Source: CAZSAK01 sp964605155 (GTDB lineage: Bacteria; Pseudomonadota; Gammaproteobacteria; SZUA-140). Taken from it: DNA of 64,000 nucleotides. Within the stretch, counting starts at the first letter, position 1; every line of letters starts with the position of its first letter. Shown piece after piece: positions 9,493 through 18,656 of the stretch. The notes under the pieces are model-generated. The model was not told where the DNA came from and did no database searches. It saw only the letters and a list, made by a program, of their open reading frames with translations. Location: assembly GCA_964605155.1 (NCBI GenBank), contig CAZSAK010000014.1:7906-71905 (forward strand), in the 5' to 3' direction. The position numbers were made by a program, and so were the translations under genes.

Positions 9493-9508
9493 TCGCCTGC
9501 TATTGATC
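9484..9508. repeat. Short direct repeat across the gcvT stop codon
   Basis: TGCTATTGATC occurs at 9484-9494 and again at 9498-9508. The first copy carries the gcvT TGA stop. It looks like a local 14-nt slippage duplication; a single second copy would restore the same stop context. Confidence 0.7.
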
Positions 9509-9551
9509 AAGAGAGCCACTTTGATACGTTAATACAATACGGGGATTGATA

Positions 9552-9944
9552 ATGAGTAACATACCTGCCAATTTGAGATATACAAAATCACATGAATGGG
9601 TCGAAAGACTCGATGACGGGACCCACAAAATTGGAATAACCGACCACGCGCAAGATCTGCTGGGTGATATGGTTTACATTGAAGTCCCCGAGATCGGCAG
9701 ACAGGTCAAGGCCGGCGAGGAATGCGCCGTGGTCGAATCTGTCAAAGCCGCATCAGATGTTTATTGTCCGCTGTCCGGCGAGATTATCGATGTCAATACA
9801 GCGCTCGATAGTCATCCTGAAACCGTCAATAAGGATCCCTATGGCGAGGGCTGGATATTTCAACTACGTCCTTCGGATGCTGATGAATGGAACAACTTGC
9901 TGGACGCAGAAGCCTATGCGGGTGTCGCAGCCGAAGAGGATTGA
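9552..9944 (+). CDS. gcvH: Glycine cleavage system H protein (lipoyl carrier)
   Basis: Carries the aminomethyl intermediate on a lipoylated lysine between the P, T and L proteins. 130 residues: RYTKSHEWVERLDDG at the N-terminus, then GDMVYIEVPEIGRQVKAGEE and the lipoyl site VVESVKAASDVYCPLSGEI (the Lys in SVKAAS). The ATG at 9552 fits the family N-terminus (MSNIPANLRY); a TTG 6 nt upstream is possible. The gap of about 60 nt after gcvT and 89 nt before gcvPA holds nothing recognisable. Confidence 0.96.
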   Translation: MSNIPANLRYTKSHEWVERLDDGTHKIGITDHAQDLLGDMVYIEVPEIGRQVKAGEECAVVESVKAASDVYCPLSGEIIDVNTALDSHPETVNKDPYGEGWIFQLRPSDADEWNNLLDAEAYAGVAAEED

Positions 9945-10033
9945 TATATAACCGAGAACAGTCATTGCCCGGTCGACGATCCGGGGAATATACTCTGCAT
10001 TAAATATTCCTTGTCAAATTAATATAATAAAGC

Positions 10034-11389
10034 ATGCCTTTTTCACCACATACTGAGAGCGAAATCAGGGTCATGCTCGATGCCATCGGTGTCGACAGTA
10101 TCGAACAACTGTTCGATGAAGTGCCGCCTGCGTTACGCATTAGCGATCTTGAAGGGGTTCCCGATGCCTTGATCGAGATGCAGATAGCACATCTGATGAC
10201 AGATCGCTCCCATGGCAATACACAATCACAGTGTTTTATCGGCGCGGGCGCCTATGAACATCACATACCAGCCGCCATCTGGGAGATCACCACTCGAGGC
10301 GAGTTCTATTCGGCCTATACCCCCTATCAGGCGGAGGCCAGCCAGGGCACATTACAATTGCTCTATGAATATCAGACCATGATGGCCAAGCTGATGGCGA
10401 TGGATGTTTCCAATGCCTCCCTCTATGACGGCGCCTCGGCATTGGCGGAGGCCGTATTGATGGCAATACGCTCCAACCGTGGTTCAAAGTCCAGACGCAT
10501 ACTGGTGCCGCGCAGCGTTCATCCCCATTATCGCAAGGTCGTCCGGAGCATCGTGCACAACCAGGGTATTGTCATTGATGAACTGGAGTATGAGATGTCA
10601 AACGGGCATGTGTCTCCTGGCAAGCTGCCGGATCCCGGTGACAGTGCAGCACTGATCGTGCCACAACCGAATTTTTTCGGTGTGCTGGAGGATGTTGATG
10701 AACTTACCGATTGGGCACACGAACATAATATGCTGGTAATCGCTGTGGTGAATCCCATCGCAACAGCTTTGCTAAAACCGCCAGGGCAGTGGGGCAGTGA
10801 TGGTGCAGATATCGCCTGTGGAGAGGGTCAGCCCCTGGGTATACCGCTGGCAGCCGGTGGACCGTATTTTGGTTTTATGTGCTGCAGGAAATCTTTGGTG
10901 CGGCAAATGCCGGGCCGTATCGTTGGCCGAACGGTGGATATGAACGGCAAGCAGGGGTTCAGTCTGACGCTGCAGGCCCGCGAGCAACACATTCGCCGTT
11001 CCAAGGCGACATCCAATATCTGCACCAACCAGGGTTTGATGGTTACTGCGGCCACGCTTTACATGGCCCTGCTGGGCGCCGATGGATTGAGACGGGTAGC
11101 CGCGGTTTCCCATGTGAACACCATGGGCCTGCTCGACAGGCTGGACTCTATCGATGGCGTCAGCCGGGTCTTTAAGGGTCCGCACTTTCATGAAGCGGTG
11201 ATCAACATTGATAGACATCACGCGCGTGATGTATTGGACAAGCTGGAAGAATGCAATATATCCGGAGGGTATGAACTGAGCAGTGAATTTCCGGAACTTG
11301 GAGAGTCCATTCTCATATGTGCCACCGAGACTAAAACCGACAGTGACCTGGATCACTATGCTGAACAATTGCGGCATTTGACGGGTTGA
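10034..11389 (+). CDS. gcvPA: Glycine dehydrogenase (decarboxylating) subunit 1
   Basis: N-terminal half of the two-subunit P protein, which together with GcvPB decarboxylates glycine. 451 residues, the usual size for this subunit. Clear segments are CFIGAGAYEHHIPAAI, YTPYQAEASQGTLQLLYEYQ, NASLYDGASALAEAV and RATSNICTNQ-like KATSNICTNQGLM. This half lacks the PLP lysine, as is normal. No strong Shine-Dalgarno precedes the ATG. E. coli has a single fused GcvP; the split form is common in other bacteria. Confidence 0.95.
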   Translation: MPFSPHTESEIRVMLDAIGVDSIEQLFDEVPPALRISDLEGVPDALIEMQIAHLMTDRSHGNTQSQCFIGAGAYEHHIPAAIWEITTRGEFYSAYTPYQAEASQGTLQLLYEYQTMMAKLMAMDVSNASLYDGASALAEAVLMAIRSNRGSKSRRILVPRSVHPHYRKVVRSIVHNQGIVIDELEYEMSNGHVSPGKLPDPGDSAALIVPQPNFFGVLEDVDELTDWAHEHNMLVIAVVNPIATALLKPPGQWGSDGADIACGEGQPLGIPLAAGGPYFGFMCCRKSLVRQMPGRIVGRTVDMNGKQGFSLTLQAREQHIRRSKATSNICTNQGLMVTAATLYMALLGADGLRRVAAVSHVNTMGLLDRLDSIDGVSRVFKGPHFHEAVINIDRHHARDVLDKLEECNISGGYELSSEFPELGESILICATETKTDSDLDHYAEQLRHLTG

Positions 11390-11432
11390 CGTCGAATCCT
11401 ATTGGTGATGCCAACCTGAACAGGAGGATATG

Positions 11433-11930
11433 ATGGCAACGATTACACTGAAAGGTAATACTGTTCACACCAGTGGTGAACTGCCGGCGGTCGGCAGTCA
11501 GGCACCTGATTTTAAACTCGTCGACGGTGATCTCAACGATCGCTCTTTGGCGGATTACAAGGGTAAAAAGAAGTTGTTGAATATTGTACCAAGCCTGGAT
11601 ACCGGCGTGTGCGCCGCGTCCACCCGCAAGTTCGATGAGCTCGTGGATAGTCGTGATGATGTAGTGGTTCTGATCATCTCGGCCGATCTGCCGTTTGCCA
11701 TGCAGAGATTCTGTGCCAGTGAAAAAACTCACAATGTGGTAACGTTGTCCATGATGCGAACACGCGATTTTGCCAGAGATTACGGAGTCCTGATCAAGGA
11801 CGGTCCGTTGGCCGGAATCGCAGCACGCGCTGTTGTCGTGCTGGATGCCAATGACAAGGTTGTGTATACCCAGCAGGTGCCGGAGATCGCCCAGGAGCCG
11901 GATTACGACAAGGCGCTTGCTGCCGTATGA
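11433..11930 (+). CDS. tpx: Thiol peroxidase (Tpx, atypical 2-Cys peroxiredoxin)
   Basis: Reduces hydroperoxides using thioredoxin. 165 residues matching Tpx along the whole length: TLKGNTVHTSGELPAVGSQA, NIVPSLDTGVCAASTRKF with the peroxidatic Cys in TGVCA, SADLPFAMQRFCASE with the resolving Cys, and GLAARAVVVLD-like GIAARAVVVLD near the end. AGGAGG stands 5 nt before the ATG at 11433 (another ATG lies 3 nt earlier). It lies between gcvPA (40 nt upstream) and gcvPB (30 nt downstream), all on one strand, an unusual place for this gene. Confidence 0.96.
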   Translation: MATITLKGNTVHTSGELPAVGSQAPDFKLVDGDLNDRSLADYKGKKKLLNIVPSLDTGVCAASTRKFDELVDSRDDVVVLIISADLPFAMQRFCASEKTHNVVTLSMMRTRDFARDYGVLIKDGPLAGIAARAVVVLDANDKVVYTQQVPEIAQEPDYDKALAAV

Positions 11931-11960
11931 AGTCAAAAATAAATCGATAGTGAGTGCGAC

Positions 11961-13430
11961 GTGAATAGTGCCCTGATATTTGAACAGTCCAGTCCGGGCA
12001 GGCGGGCCGGCGCACAGTCGCCCGCTGTTTCACCACCGGTCTTCGACATCCCCGATCATCTGTTGCGCAGACAAGCTGCAGATTTGCCAGAGCTGTCCGA
12101 GCTTCAGGTGGTGCGCCATTATACGCGTCTTTCACAACAGAATTTCTCCATTGATACACATTTCTATCCCCTGGGTTCGTGTACCATGAAATACAATCCA
12201 CGGGCCTGTAACAGCCTTGCCATGTTGCCCGGCTTCCTGCATCTGCATCCACTGATACCTGCAAAGGACATGCAGGGATATATGGCCTGTCTGCACGAAT
12301 TGCAGGAGATACTGAAGGCGGTAACCGGTATGCAGGGTGTTTCACTGACGCCAATGGCCGGTGCCCAGGGCGAATTTGCCGGCGTGGCGATGATTCGTGC
12401 CTACCACGAATCCAGGGGTGATCAAGAACGCAGTGAAATACTGGTACCGGATGCGGCACATGGTACAAATCCTGCCACGGCCGTTATGTGTGGATATAAA
12501 GTGCGTGAAATACCGACCAATGACGAAGGGGATGTCGATCTGGATGAATTGAAGTCTGTAGTTGGCCCCCGTACCGCCGGTCTGATGCTGACGAATCCTT
12601 CCACCTTGGGAGTGTTTGAGAGACGGATCAGGGAGATCGCGGATGTGGTCCATGCAGCGGGGGGATTGCTTTATTATGACGGCGCAAATCTGAATGCCAT
12701 TCTTGGCAAGGTGCGCCCCGGTGATATGGGATTTGATGTGATTCACCTGAATCTGCATAAAACCTTTTCAACACCACACGGCGGCGGCGGTCCGGGTGCC
12801 GGTCCTGTCGGAGTCGGCGAGCGTCTGTTACCTTTTCTGCCCATTCCTGTCGTAGCCCATAGTGATGGACAGTATCACTGGATAACAGAACAGGACCGTC
12901 CGCAATCCATCGGTCGATTATCCGCGTTTGCCGGTAATGCCGGGGTGTTGCTGCGTGCCTATATCTATGCACGATTGCTTGGCAGTCAGGGAATGAAACG
13001 TGTTGCCGAACTATCGACACTCAATGCCAATTACATGATGGCAAGACTGAAAAAGGAAGGGTTCGAGATGGCGTTTCCATCACGTCGGGCAACTCATGAA
13101 TTTATTTTGACACTGAAACGTCAGGCCAGGGAACTGGACGTGACCGCTATGGATTTCGCCAAACGGTTGCTGGATTATGGATTTCATGCACCCACCACAT
13201 ATTTCCCGCTGCTGGTTCCAGAGTGTTTTCTGATTGAACCAACGGAAACGGAAGACATGAACACGCTGGACAGTTTCATCGAGGCGATGCAAAAGATCCA
13301 GCTCGAGGCGCAAACCCAGCCGGAGTTTGTCAAATCCGCTCCCCATACCCTGCCGGTAAGGCGCCTGGATGACGTGCGCGCCGCACGCGAACTCGATCTG
13401 GTGTGGCAGATGGAAGATGGTGAACATTAA
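11961..13430 (+). CDS. gcvPB: Glycine dehydrogenase (decarboxylating) subunit 2
   Basis: Catalytic PLP-bearing half of the split P protein. 489 residues. The PLP lysine is in DVIHLNLHKTFSTPHGGGGP; other family segments are FYPLGSCTMKYNPR, SLTPMAGAQGEFAGVAMIRA and YYDGANLNAILGKVRPGD. Translation probably begins at the GTG at 11961, with only a weak Shine-Dalgarno. It closes the gcv cluster; lpd for the L protein is not in this window. Confidence 0.95.
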   Translation: MNSALIFEQSSPGRRAGAQSPAVSPPVFDIPDHLLRRQAADLPELSELQVVRHYTRLSQQNFSIDTHFYPLGSCTMKYNPRACNSLAMLPGFLHLHPLIPAKDMQGYMACLHELQEILKAVTGMQGVSLTPMAGAQGEFAGVAMIRAYHESRGDQERSEILVPDAAHGTNPATAVMCGYKVREIPTNDEGDVDLDELKSVVGPRTAGLMLTNPSTLGVFERRIREIADVVHAAGGLLYYDGANLNAILGKVRPGDMGFDVIHLNLHKTFSTPHGGGGPGAGPVGVGERLLPFLPIPVVAHSDGQYHWITEQDRPQSIGRLSAFAGNAGVLLRAYIYARLLGSQGMKRVAELSTLNANYMMARLKKEGFEMAFPSRRATHEFILTLKRQARELDVTAMDFAKRLLDYGFHAPTTYFPLLVPECFLIEPTETEDMNTLDSFIEAMQKIQLEAQTQPEFVKSAPHTLPVRRLDDVRAARELDLVWQMEDGEH

Positions 13431-13595
13431 TATGGCATGAGGTTATTCAGCACAATGGTAATGTCACGTCAGGTGATAGAATCACGCCGAGGAAATAACC
13501 CGTATGAGATAAAATCTGGCGGCTGCTTTTAACAACGTAATAGCGTATGATGCGTTCAACCATGTACTCGACAGAAAATAATTCCGGGATTTGAT

Positions 13596-14528
13596 ATGTC
13601 AGCTCTAATATGCGGTTCAATTGCCTATGACACCATCATGGTGTTTCACGATCATTTTAAAAATCATATTCTGACGGACAAGATTCACATCCTGAACGTA
13701 TCGTTCATGGTGCCGGAGCTACGTCGTGAATTCGGCGGTTGCGCCGGCAACATTGCCTATAATCTGAAGCTGCTGGGTGGAGAAGGCAAACCCATGGCGA
13801 CAGTTGGCCATGATTTTGAATCCTATTCTGACTGGATGGATCAGTGGTGCATAGATCGTGAATATATCAAGGTCATCGACAAGGTCTACACGGCGCAGGC
13901 CTACATCACCACCGATATGGAGGATAACCAGATTACCGCCTTCCATCCGGGGGCCATGGAATTTTCGCATCATAACCAAATACCGGATGATGGTGATGTT
14001 GCCATCGGCATCGTATCACCCGATGGCAGGGAGGGTATGATCGAACACGCGCAACAGTTTGCAGAGGCCGGGATTCCCTTTATCTTTGATCCCGGACAGG
14101 GCCTGCCCATGTTCGATGGTGATGAGTTGCTCAGATTTATGGAAAAGGCGACCTGGGCTACATTGAATGACTATGAGGCAGGATTGATGCAGGACAGAAC
14201 CGGCAAGTCACCGCATGAACTCGCCGAATACGTCCAGGCGCTCGTCGTGACGCTGGGGGGCAATGGGTCACATATCTATACCCGGAACAAGCGCTATGAG
14301 ATTCCGGTTGCCAACCCGCGCCGGCTTGCTGATCCAACCGGTTGCGGCGATGCCTATCGGGCTGGTCTGTTGTATGGCCTGATGAATGCCATGGACTGGG
14401 ATACCACAGGTCGTATTGCATCGCTGATGGGCGCTATCAAGATCGAGACCCACGGTACGCAGAACCATGTTTTCGATTCAGATGAATTTGCCAACCGCTT
14501 CAAGGAAGCTTTCAAGCGCAGCATCTAG
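13596..14528 (+). CDS. PfkB family carbohydrate/adenosine kinase
   Basis: Ribokinase-fold sugar or nucleoside kinase, 310 residues. It opens with CGSIAYDTIMVFHDHF, has the substrate-binding GGCAGNIAYNLKLLGGE and the PfkB C-terminal signature DPTGCGDAYRAGLLYGL with the catalytic Asp in GCGDA. The N-terminal part with its lid segment (VSFMVPELRREFGGCAGN) resembles bacterial proteins annotated as adenosine kinase. Exact substrate is not determined by sequence. It is followed by a convergent kelch gene with only 10 nt between the two stop codons. Confidence 0.87.
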   Translation: MSALICGSIAYDTIMVFHDHFKNHILTDKIHILNVSFMVPELRREFGGCAGNIAYNLKLLGGEGKPMATVGHDFESYSDWMDQWCIDREYIKVIDKVYTAQAYITTDMEDNQITAFHPGAMEFSHHNQIPDDGDVAIGIVSPDGREGMIEHAQQFAEAGIPFIFDPGQGLPMFDGDELLRFMEKATWATLNDYEAGLMQDRTGKSPHELAEYVQALVVTLGGNGSHIYTRNKRYEIPVANPRRLADPTGCGDAYRAGLLYGLMNAMDWDTTGRIASLMGAIKIETHGTQNHVFDSDEFANRFKEAFKRSI

Positions 14529-14538
14529 TTTGCGGTAC

Positions 14539-15873
14539 TCATGGTACCCGGTCTGATACCTTCTCCAGCCGTTCGACGAATATTATGGACGGAAAATCCC
14601 GCTGCAGGATCCTGCTATGAAAATTGGTCATGGTCAATCCACGACTGAAACGGATCCGGTCATTGACTTGCAGTTCTGTCCTCGGCGCGGCCAGCCATTG
14701 GTTGTCGCCTTCCTGTTCCACTTCGATATAGCTGTACAGTTTTGTGTGTATGATTTGCTTGACTATCCCGTAATTAGGGAGCATGGCCGGCTTTTCAGAG
14801 CTGGAAGTTGCAGCCTGCTTGAAGGCTGCTATCTCTTGTTGAGTGGCCATTATCCCTATATCGCCCGTTGCATTAAAACCGGCCGTTTGCACGCTATTGT
14901 AGTAGCCGTCGCGATTGGTGCCGCCGATGATATATATACGGTCCTTGTAGACAACCGTACCGAAGTTGGCGCGCAATGAACTGAGGGACGTGGAGAATTG
15001 CCAGGTTCGTATCGCGCCTTGCTTGTCGATAATCCCCTTTTCGATGACATCGGTATATATGGCGCCATGCAGACCACCCAGCGCATAGATATAATCACCA
15101 TGAGCGGCTGCAGAGAGGGCGTATCGAGGCTTGTTCATCGCCGCGGTTGTCCGCCACGGGGTCAGTGTATTGTCAGCATTGATGGCAGCATATTCCACGT
15201 CCACCAGGCCGCTGCCCTCGAGTTGGTCATGACCACCGATGACATAGACGGCGCTGTGATGCTTTTTGAGCGCATTGATATAACGTGGCATGGTCATCCT
15301 GTTGGTCTCCAGTGACCATGTACCGAGGCGGCCGTCGGTGTGTATCGGAGCACTCTCCACTGAATCGAGCAGCGTACCGCCGAAACCGCCCAAGGCATAC
15401 AAGGTGTCTCCGATCACAACCAGTTTGGCACAACGCCGCGGATAGGTCAGTGTCGACGATTCGTTGACCCACGGTCCCAGACTGCCGTCGGCGAGGATCT
15501 TTGTCCACTCGACCGACTGCAGATAATGACTGCCGTTGGGACCGTTGCCGCCACCCGCTATATAGATATAACCTTTGTGGGCAACTGCAGAAAAGAACCC
15601 GCGTTTCTCATTAAGCGCGGCGGTCATCCGCCAGGGTGCCAGTGTGCCGTCTGCCTTGATTGTGGTGTATTCGACAGAATCCAGAAAGCGTATCCCGTCC
15701 ACGCCGCCGATGGCGTATATTCTGCCGTTGACCTCCAGTACCGCTGCTCCCGCACGTTGCTGGTTCATCGAGGTGGTCGTCCGCCAGCCGGGATACCATT
15801 CCAGCGAGGCAGGCGCGGCAGTATGGATTATACCGAGCAGGCAGATCAGCATGACATTTGCAATCGTCTTCAT
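14539..15873 (-). CDS. Secreted kelch-repeat propeller with C-terminal NrfJ-like domain
   Basis: 444 residues with an N-terminal signal peptide (about 1-22, ending TAAPA). Six kelch repeats follow, each with a Gly-Gly core: RIYAIGGVDG, YIYIAGGGNG, TLYALGGFGG, AVYVIGGHDQ, YIYALGGLHG, RIYIIGGTNR; this fits a six-bladed beta-propeller in the periplasm or outside. The last about 70 residues (YSYIEVEQEGDNQWLAAP, then RFSRGLTMTNF, then IIFVERL) resemble the small domain of NrfJ-type proteins near cytochrome c nitrite reductases; that match is from memory. Its ATG overlaps the stop of the upstream DUF255 gene by 4 nt. Function unknown. Confidence 0.8.
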   Translation of the reverse strand: MKTIANVMLICLLGIIHTAAPASLEWYPGWRTTTSMNQQRAGAAVLEVNGRIYAIGGVDGIRFLDSVEYTTIKADGTLAPWRMTAALNEKRGFFSAVAHKGYIYIAGGGNGPNGSHYLQSVEWTKILADGSLGPWVNESSTLTYPRRCAKLVVIGDTLYALGGFGGTLLDSVESAPIHTDGRLGTWSLETNRMTMPRYINALKKHHSAVYVIGGHDQLEGSGLVDVEYAAINADNTLTPWRTTAAMNKPRYALSAAAHGDYIYALGGLHGAIYTDVIEKGIIDKQGAIRTWQFSTSLSSLRANFGTVVYKDRIYIIGGTNRDGYYNSVQTAGFNATGDIGIMATQQEIAAFKQAATSSSEKPAMLPNYGIVKQIIHTKLYSYIEVEQEGDNQWLAAPRTELQVNDRIRFSRGLTMTNFHSRILQRDFPSIIFVERLEKVSDRVP

Positions 15874-17945
15874 GACGTCATACCGATTTGCCTGTCAAGT
15901 TCATCGAACGTGGTGATCGGTACAGAACATGTTGTACCCGTACAGACATAGGCAGCGACGTCATGTTTTATACTGCACTGCGCCAGCAGATCGGGAAGGT
16001 CACCTGCTTCCGATGGTATTGCAAGGACCAGGCGTTGCGGTACATAGGCAGAACTGCAGTGTCTGTGCCATTGTTTCAGTTGATTCTCATCGCGGCCGCG
16101 CAGGATGATCAGCTGCGGTGGGTGGAGCGATTCTTCCAGGGCATTCAACAGTGTCCCGTGAGCATAGGGAAGTTCCATGATGCTTGGCCATGCAGCCTGC
16201 AAGGTTCGTTCTGCAGCGTCGAGATACCGTGGCTCGCTGCACAGGTGACCCAGACGAGCCAGGGCGCTTGCAGTGATTCCGTTACCTGCGGGCAGGGCGT
16301 CATCGCCCAGGGTCTTGGGTCGATGTATCAATGCTTCATGGTCATCCGAGGTGAAATAAAAACCACCCTGTTGCGGGTCCTCGAAATGTGTCAGCATCGC
16401 AGCGGCAAGTTCGACGGCATCATTCAACAGGCCCTCCCGCCAGCGGACCTGCAGCAATTCGAGAATGCCGTCGAGCAAATAGGCATAGTCATCAAGATAG
16501 GCATTCAGATGCGCCCTGCCGTCCTTGTATGTCGCGAGCAGGCGTCCCTGCCGCCACAGGTTGCTGCGGATAAAATCATATGACCTATAGGCTGAATCGA
16601 TTAGATCCTCACGCTCGAGATGACGCGCGGTCACGGCCATGCCCCTGATCATCAGACCATTCCAGGATGTCAGGATCTTTTCATCGCGATCGGGCCGGAC
16701 GCGTAGGTCACGCAGTCGCAACAGCTTTGCCCGCGCCGTTTCGATCAGCTCGTAAATACTCGGTTCGGGCAGGGACAATGCAGCCGCGATTTCGGCAGTG
16801 TCGGCCATTACGCGCAGATGCCAGTGCCCTTCGAAATTGGCAGGACCGTCGAGTCCGAAGCGACGGGTGAATACCGCGAACTCGTCACCAGTGAGAGCGT
16901 CCTTGATCTGTTCACGGTCCCATACGTAGAATTTTCCTTCCTTACCTTCGGAATCGGCATCGAGGGTGGAGTAATATCCTCCTGCAGGTGCCTGCATCTC
17001 GCGCATTGTCCAGTCAGCGGTTTCGTTCGCGATGCGCCGGAACAGAGATTCCCGTGTCACCGCCCACAGCTGGGCATAGAGGGGCAGGAGCTGGGCATTG
17101 TCATAGAGCATCTTTTCGAAATGCGGGATCGTCCATTTCTCATCCACGGAATAGCGGCAGAAGCCACCACCCAGCTGGTCATATATGCCGCCCGACGCCA
17201 TGCTCCCGAGTGTGATGCGCACCATATCCAGGGCCTTGTGATCCTCCTGTGTGTCTCGGGAGGCATACCAGTGGCGTAACAGGCGATCCAGATGGGTCGG
17301 GTGCGGGAACTTCGGGGCAGTGCTGAAACCGCCGTGGCGTGGGTCAAAACTGTATTCCAGCTGGTGACGCGCGCTGTCGAGTGGTGCCGCATTCAGCTGT
17401 GCACCATGTCCGTCCTGGGTGACGTTTATTTGTTTAAAGGCATTGACCAGGTGGTTGTTCTGCTCATCGATCTCGTCACGATGGTGACGGAAGTATTCTT
17501 CCACACGCAGGATCAAGTCCTTAAACGCCGGCATGCCATAGCGGGGAACCGGAGGAAAATAGGTGCCACCGAAGAACGGGATCAGACTGTCAGGCATCAG
17601 AAACATGGTCAACGGCCAGCCGCCGCCGCGCTGGGTAATCAATTGCTGGGCCATCTGATAGATCTTGTCAATGTCCGGTCGTTCTTCGCGATCCACCTTG
17701 ATATTGATGAACAACCTGTTCATCAGTTCAGCAGTCTCCCGGTCTTCAAATGATTCGTGTGCCATGACGTGACACCAGTGACACGCCGAATAGCCGATCG
17801 ACAGCAATATCGGTTTATCTTCCGACTGCGCCCTGGCGAGCGCCTCATCATTCCAGGGATACCATGCCACGGGGTTGTGCGCATGCTGACGCAGATAGGG
17901 GCTGGTTTCATCGATCAGATGATTGGTTGTAAGATTAGCGGACAT
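15870..17945 (-). CDS. Thioredoxin-domain DUF255 protein (YyaL/SPATA20-like)
   Basis: 691-residue protein with an N-terminal thioredoxin-like domain followed by an (alpha/alpha)6-barrel of the N-acylglucosamine-epimerase/glycosidase type. The DUF255 signature is plain: YLRQHAHNPVAWYPW (17-31), SIGYSACHWCHVMAHESFED with the CxxC at Cys55/Cys58, and KVDREERPDIDKIY. Later GGGWPLTMFLMPD and the barrel segment WTIPHFEKMLYDNAQLL fit the family. No signal peptide, so it should be cytosolic. Biochemical role of the family is not settled. It is translationally coupled to the secreted kelch gene by a 4-nt overlap. Confidence 0.9.
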   Translation of the reverse strand: MSANLTTNHLIDETSPYLRQHAHNPVAWYPWNDEALARAQSEDKPILLSIGYSACHWCHVMAHESFEDRETAELMNRLFINIKVDREERPDIDKIYQMAQQLITQRGGGWPLTMFLMPDSLIPFFGGTYFPPVPRYGMPAFKDLILRVEEYFRHHRDEIDEQNNHLVNAFKQINVTQDGHGAQLNAAPLDSARHQLEYSFDPRHGGFSTAPKFPHPTHLDRLLRHWYASRDTQEDHKALDMVRITLGSMASGGIYDQLGGGFCRYSVDEKWTIPHFEKMLYDNAQLLPLYAQLWAVTRESLFRRIANETADWTMREMQAPAGGYYSTLDADSEGKEGKFYVWDREQIKDALTGDEFAVFTRRFGLDGPANFEGHWHLRVMADTAEIAAALSLPEPSIYELIETARAKLLRLRDLRVRPDRDEKILTSWNGLMIRGMAVTARHLEREDLIDSAYRSYDFIRSNLWRQGRLLATYKDGRAHLNAYLDDYAYLLDGILELLQVRWREGLLNDAVELAAAMLTHFEDPQQGGFYFTSDDHEALIHRPKTLGDDALPAGNGITASALARLGHLCSEPRYLDAAERTLQAAWPSIMELPYAHGTLLNALEESLHPPQLIILRGRDENQLKQWHRHCSSAYVPQRLVLAIPSEAGDLPDLLAQCSIKHDVAAYVCTGTTCSVPITTFDELDRQIGMTS

Positions 17946-18247
17946 GATAGATGGCAGATAGCGATGCTAATACTAAACTATAAATGATCACGCTGTTTAT
18001 GTCTTGGCCGATGTATCCATGTATGATATCCACAGGGAAAACATGTGTATACGAATTCCAAATCGCTGCATTGTAGCGCTGCTGAGATAACAGGTCATGC
18101 GGAGATGACCCTTAAAGACGGAGCTGTTTCAGTATCAGGCCGTAAAGTAAGTTTAAATTGACCATGTAAACTTGAGTCATGGGTGTATCGGCTACCGGGA
18201 TTGATGATATATTGTCATGCAATATCGAGTCGTTGATCGAGGTGTAT
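17946..18247. other. Divergent intergenic region DUF255 / ABM monooxygenase
   Basis: About 300 nt between divergent genes. It holds one perfect 7-bp inverted repeat (see 18149-18173) and otherwise nothing I can name. An in-frame extension of the ABM gene to 18179 exists but lacks family similarity. Confidence 0.45.
18149..18173. promoter_or_regulatory. Inverted repeat, possible operator
   Basis: AAGTTTA (18149-18155) and TAAACTT (18167-18173) are exact reverse complements separated by 11 nt, about 75 nt before the ABM start codon. The geometry would suit a dimeric regulator, but no specific protein can be assigned. Confidence 0.3.
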
Positions 18248-18550
18248 ATGTTTATCGCGATGAACAGGTTCAGAATAGCAAAAGGCCGTGAGAACGATTT
18301 CATCGATGTATGGAAGAACCGTGAAACCCACCTTGACAATGTGCCGGGTTTCAGCGAGTTTCATCTGTTACGCGGACCGACCATTGATGATCATACCCTT
18401 TTTGCGTCACACACAGTGTGGAAATCACGCAAGGCCTTCGAAGATTGGACCAGATCAGAAGCGTTTCGCAAGGCGCACGCATCGGCAGGAGATGCCAGAG
18501 GGATCTATCTGGGCCCGCCGCAGTTCGAGGGATTCGAAGCAGTTCTTTAA
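18248..18550 (+). CDS. Antibiotic biosynthesis monooxygenase (ABM) domain protein, HmoA-like
   Basis: A 100-residue single ABM ferredoxin-like domain. MFIAMNRFRIAKGRENDFIDVWKN, then PGFSEFHLLRG, then HTVWKSRKAFEDWTRSEAFRKAHA closely resemble small heme-degrading monooxygenases (HmoA/HmoB, IsdG-type), in which the His near the end of the helix binds heme. GAGGTG stands 4 nt before the ATG at 18248, which also gives the family N-terminus. Heme degradation is an inference; ABM proteins also act on quinones. Confidence 0.75.
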   Translation: MFIAMNRFRIAKGRENDFIDVWKNRETHLDNVPGFSEFHLLRGPTIDDHTLFASHTVWKSRKAFEDWTRSEAFRKAHASAGDARGIYLGPPQFEGFEAVL

Positions 18551-18656
18551 CGAGTCCCGGTATGATGTATGCAGTACATCCCAGCGTGATCCCCACCGAA
18601 AATCTGTGACATTGAATCAAGTATTCCGGTGCTATGAACCTTCCAATGCTTGATAG

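Noticed and set aside
10772..11377. 201-codon antisense ORF opposite gcvPA
   Set aside because: Antisense shadow of an unmistakable gcvPA coding sequence.
11794..12468. 224-codon antisense ORF opposite tpx/gcvPB
   Set aside because: Overlaps the certain tpx and gcvPB genes; composition (Arg/Pro/His rich) typical of a shadow frame.
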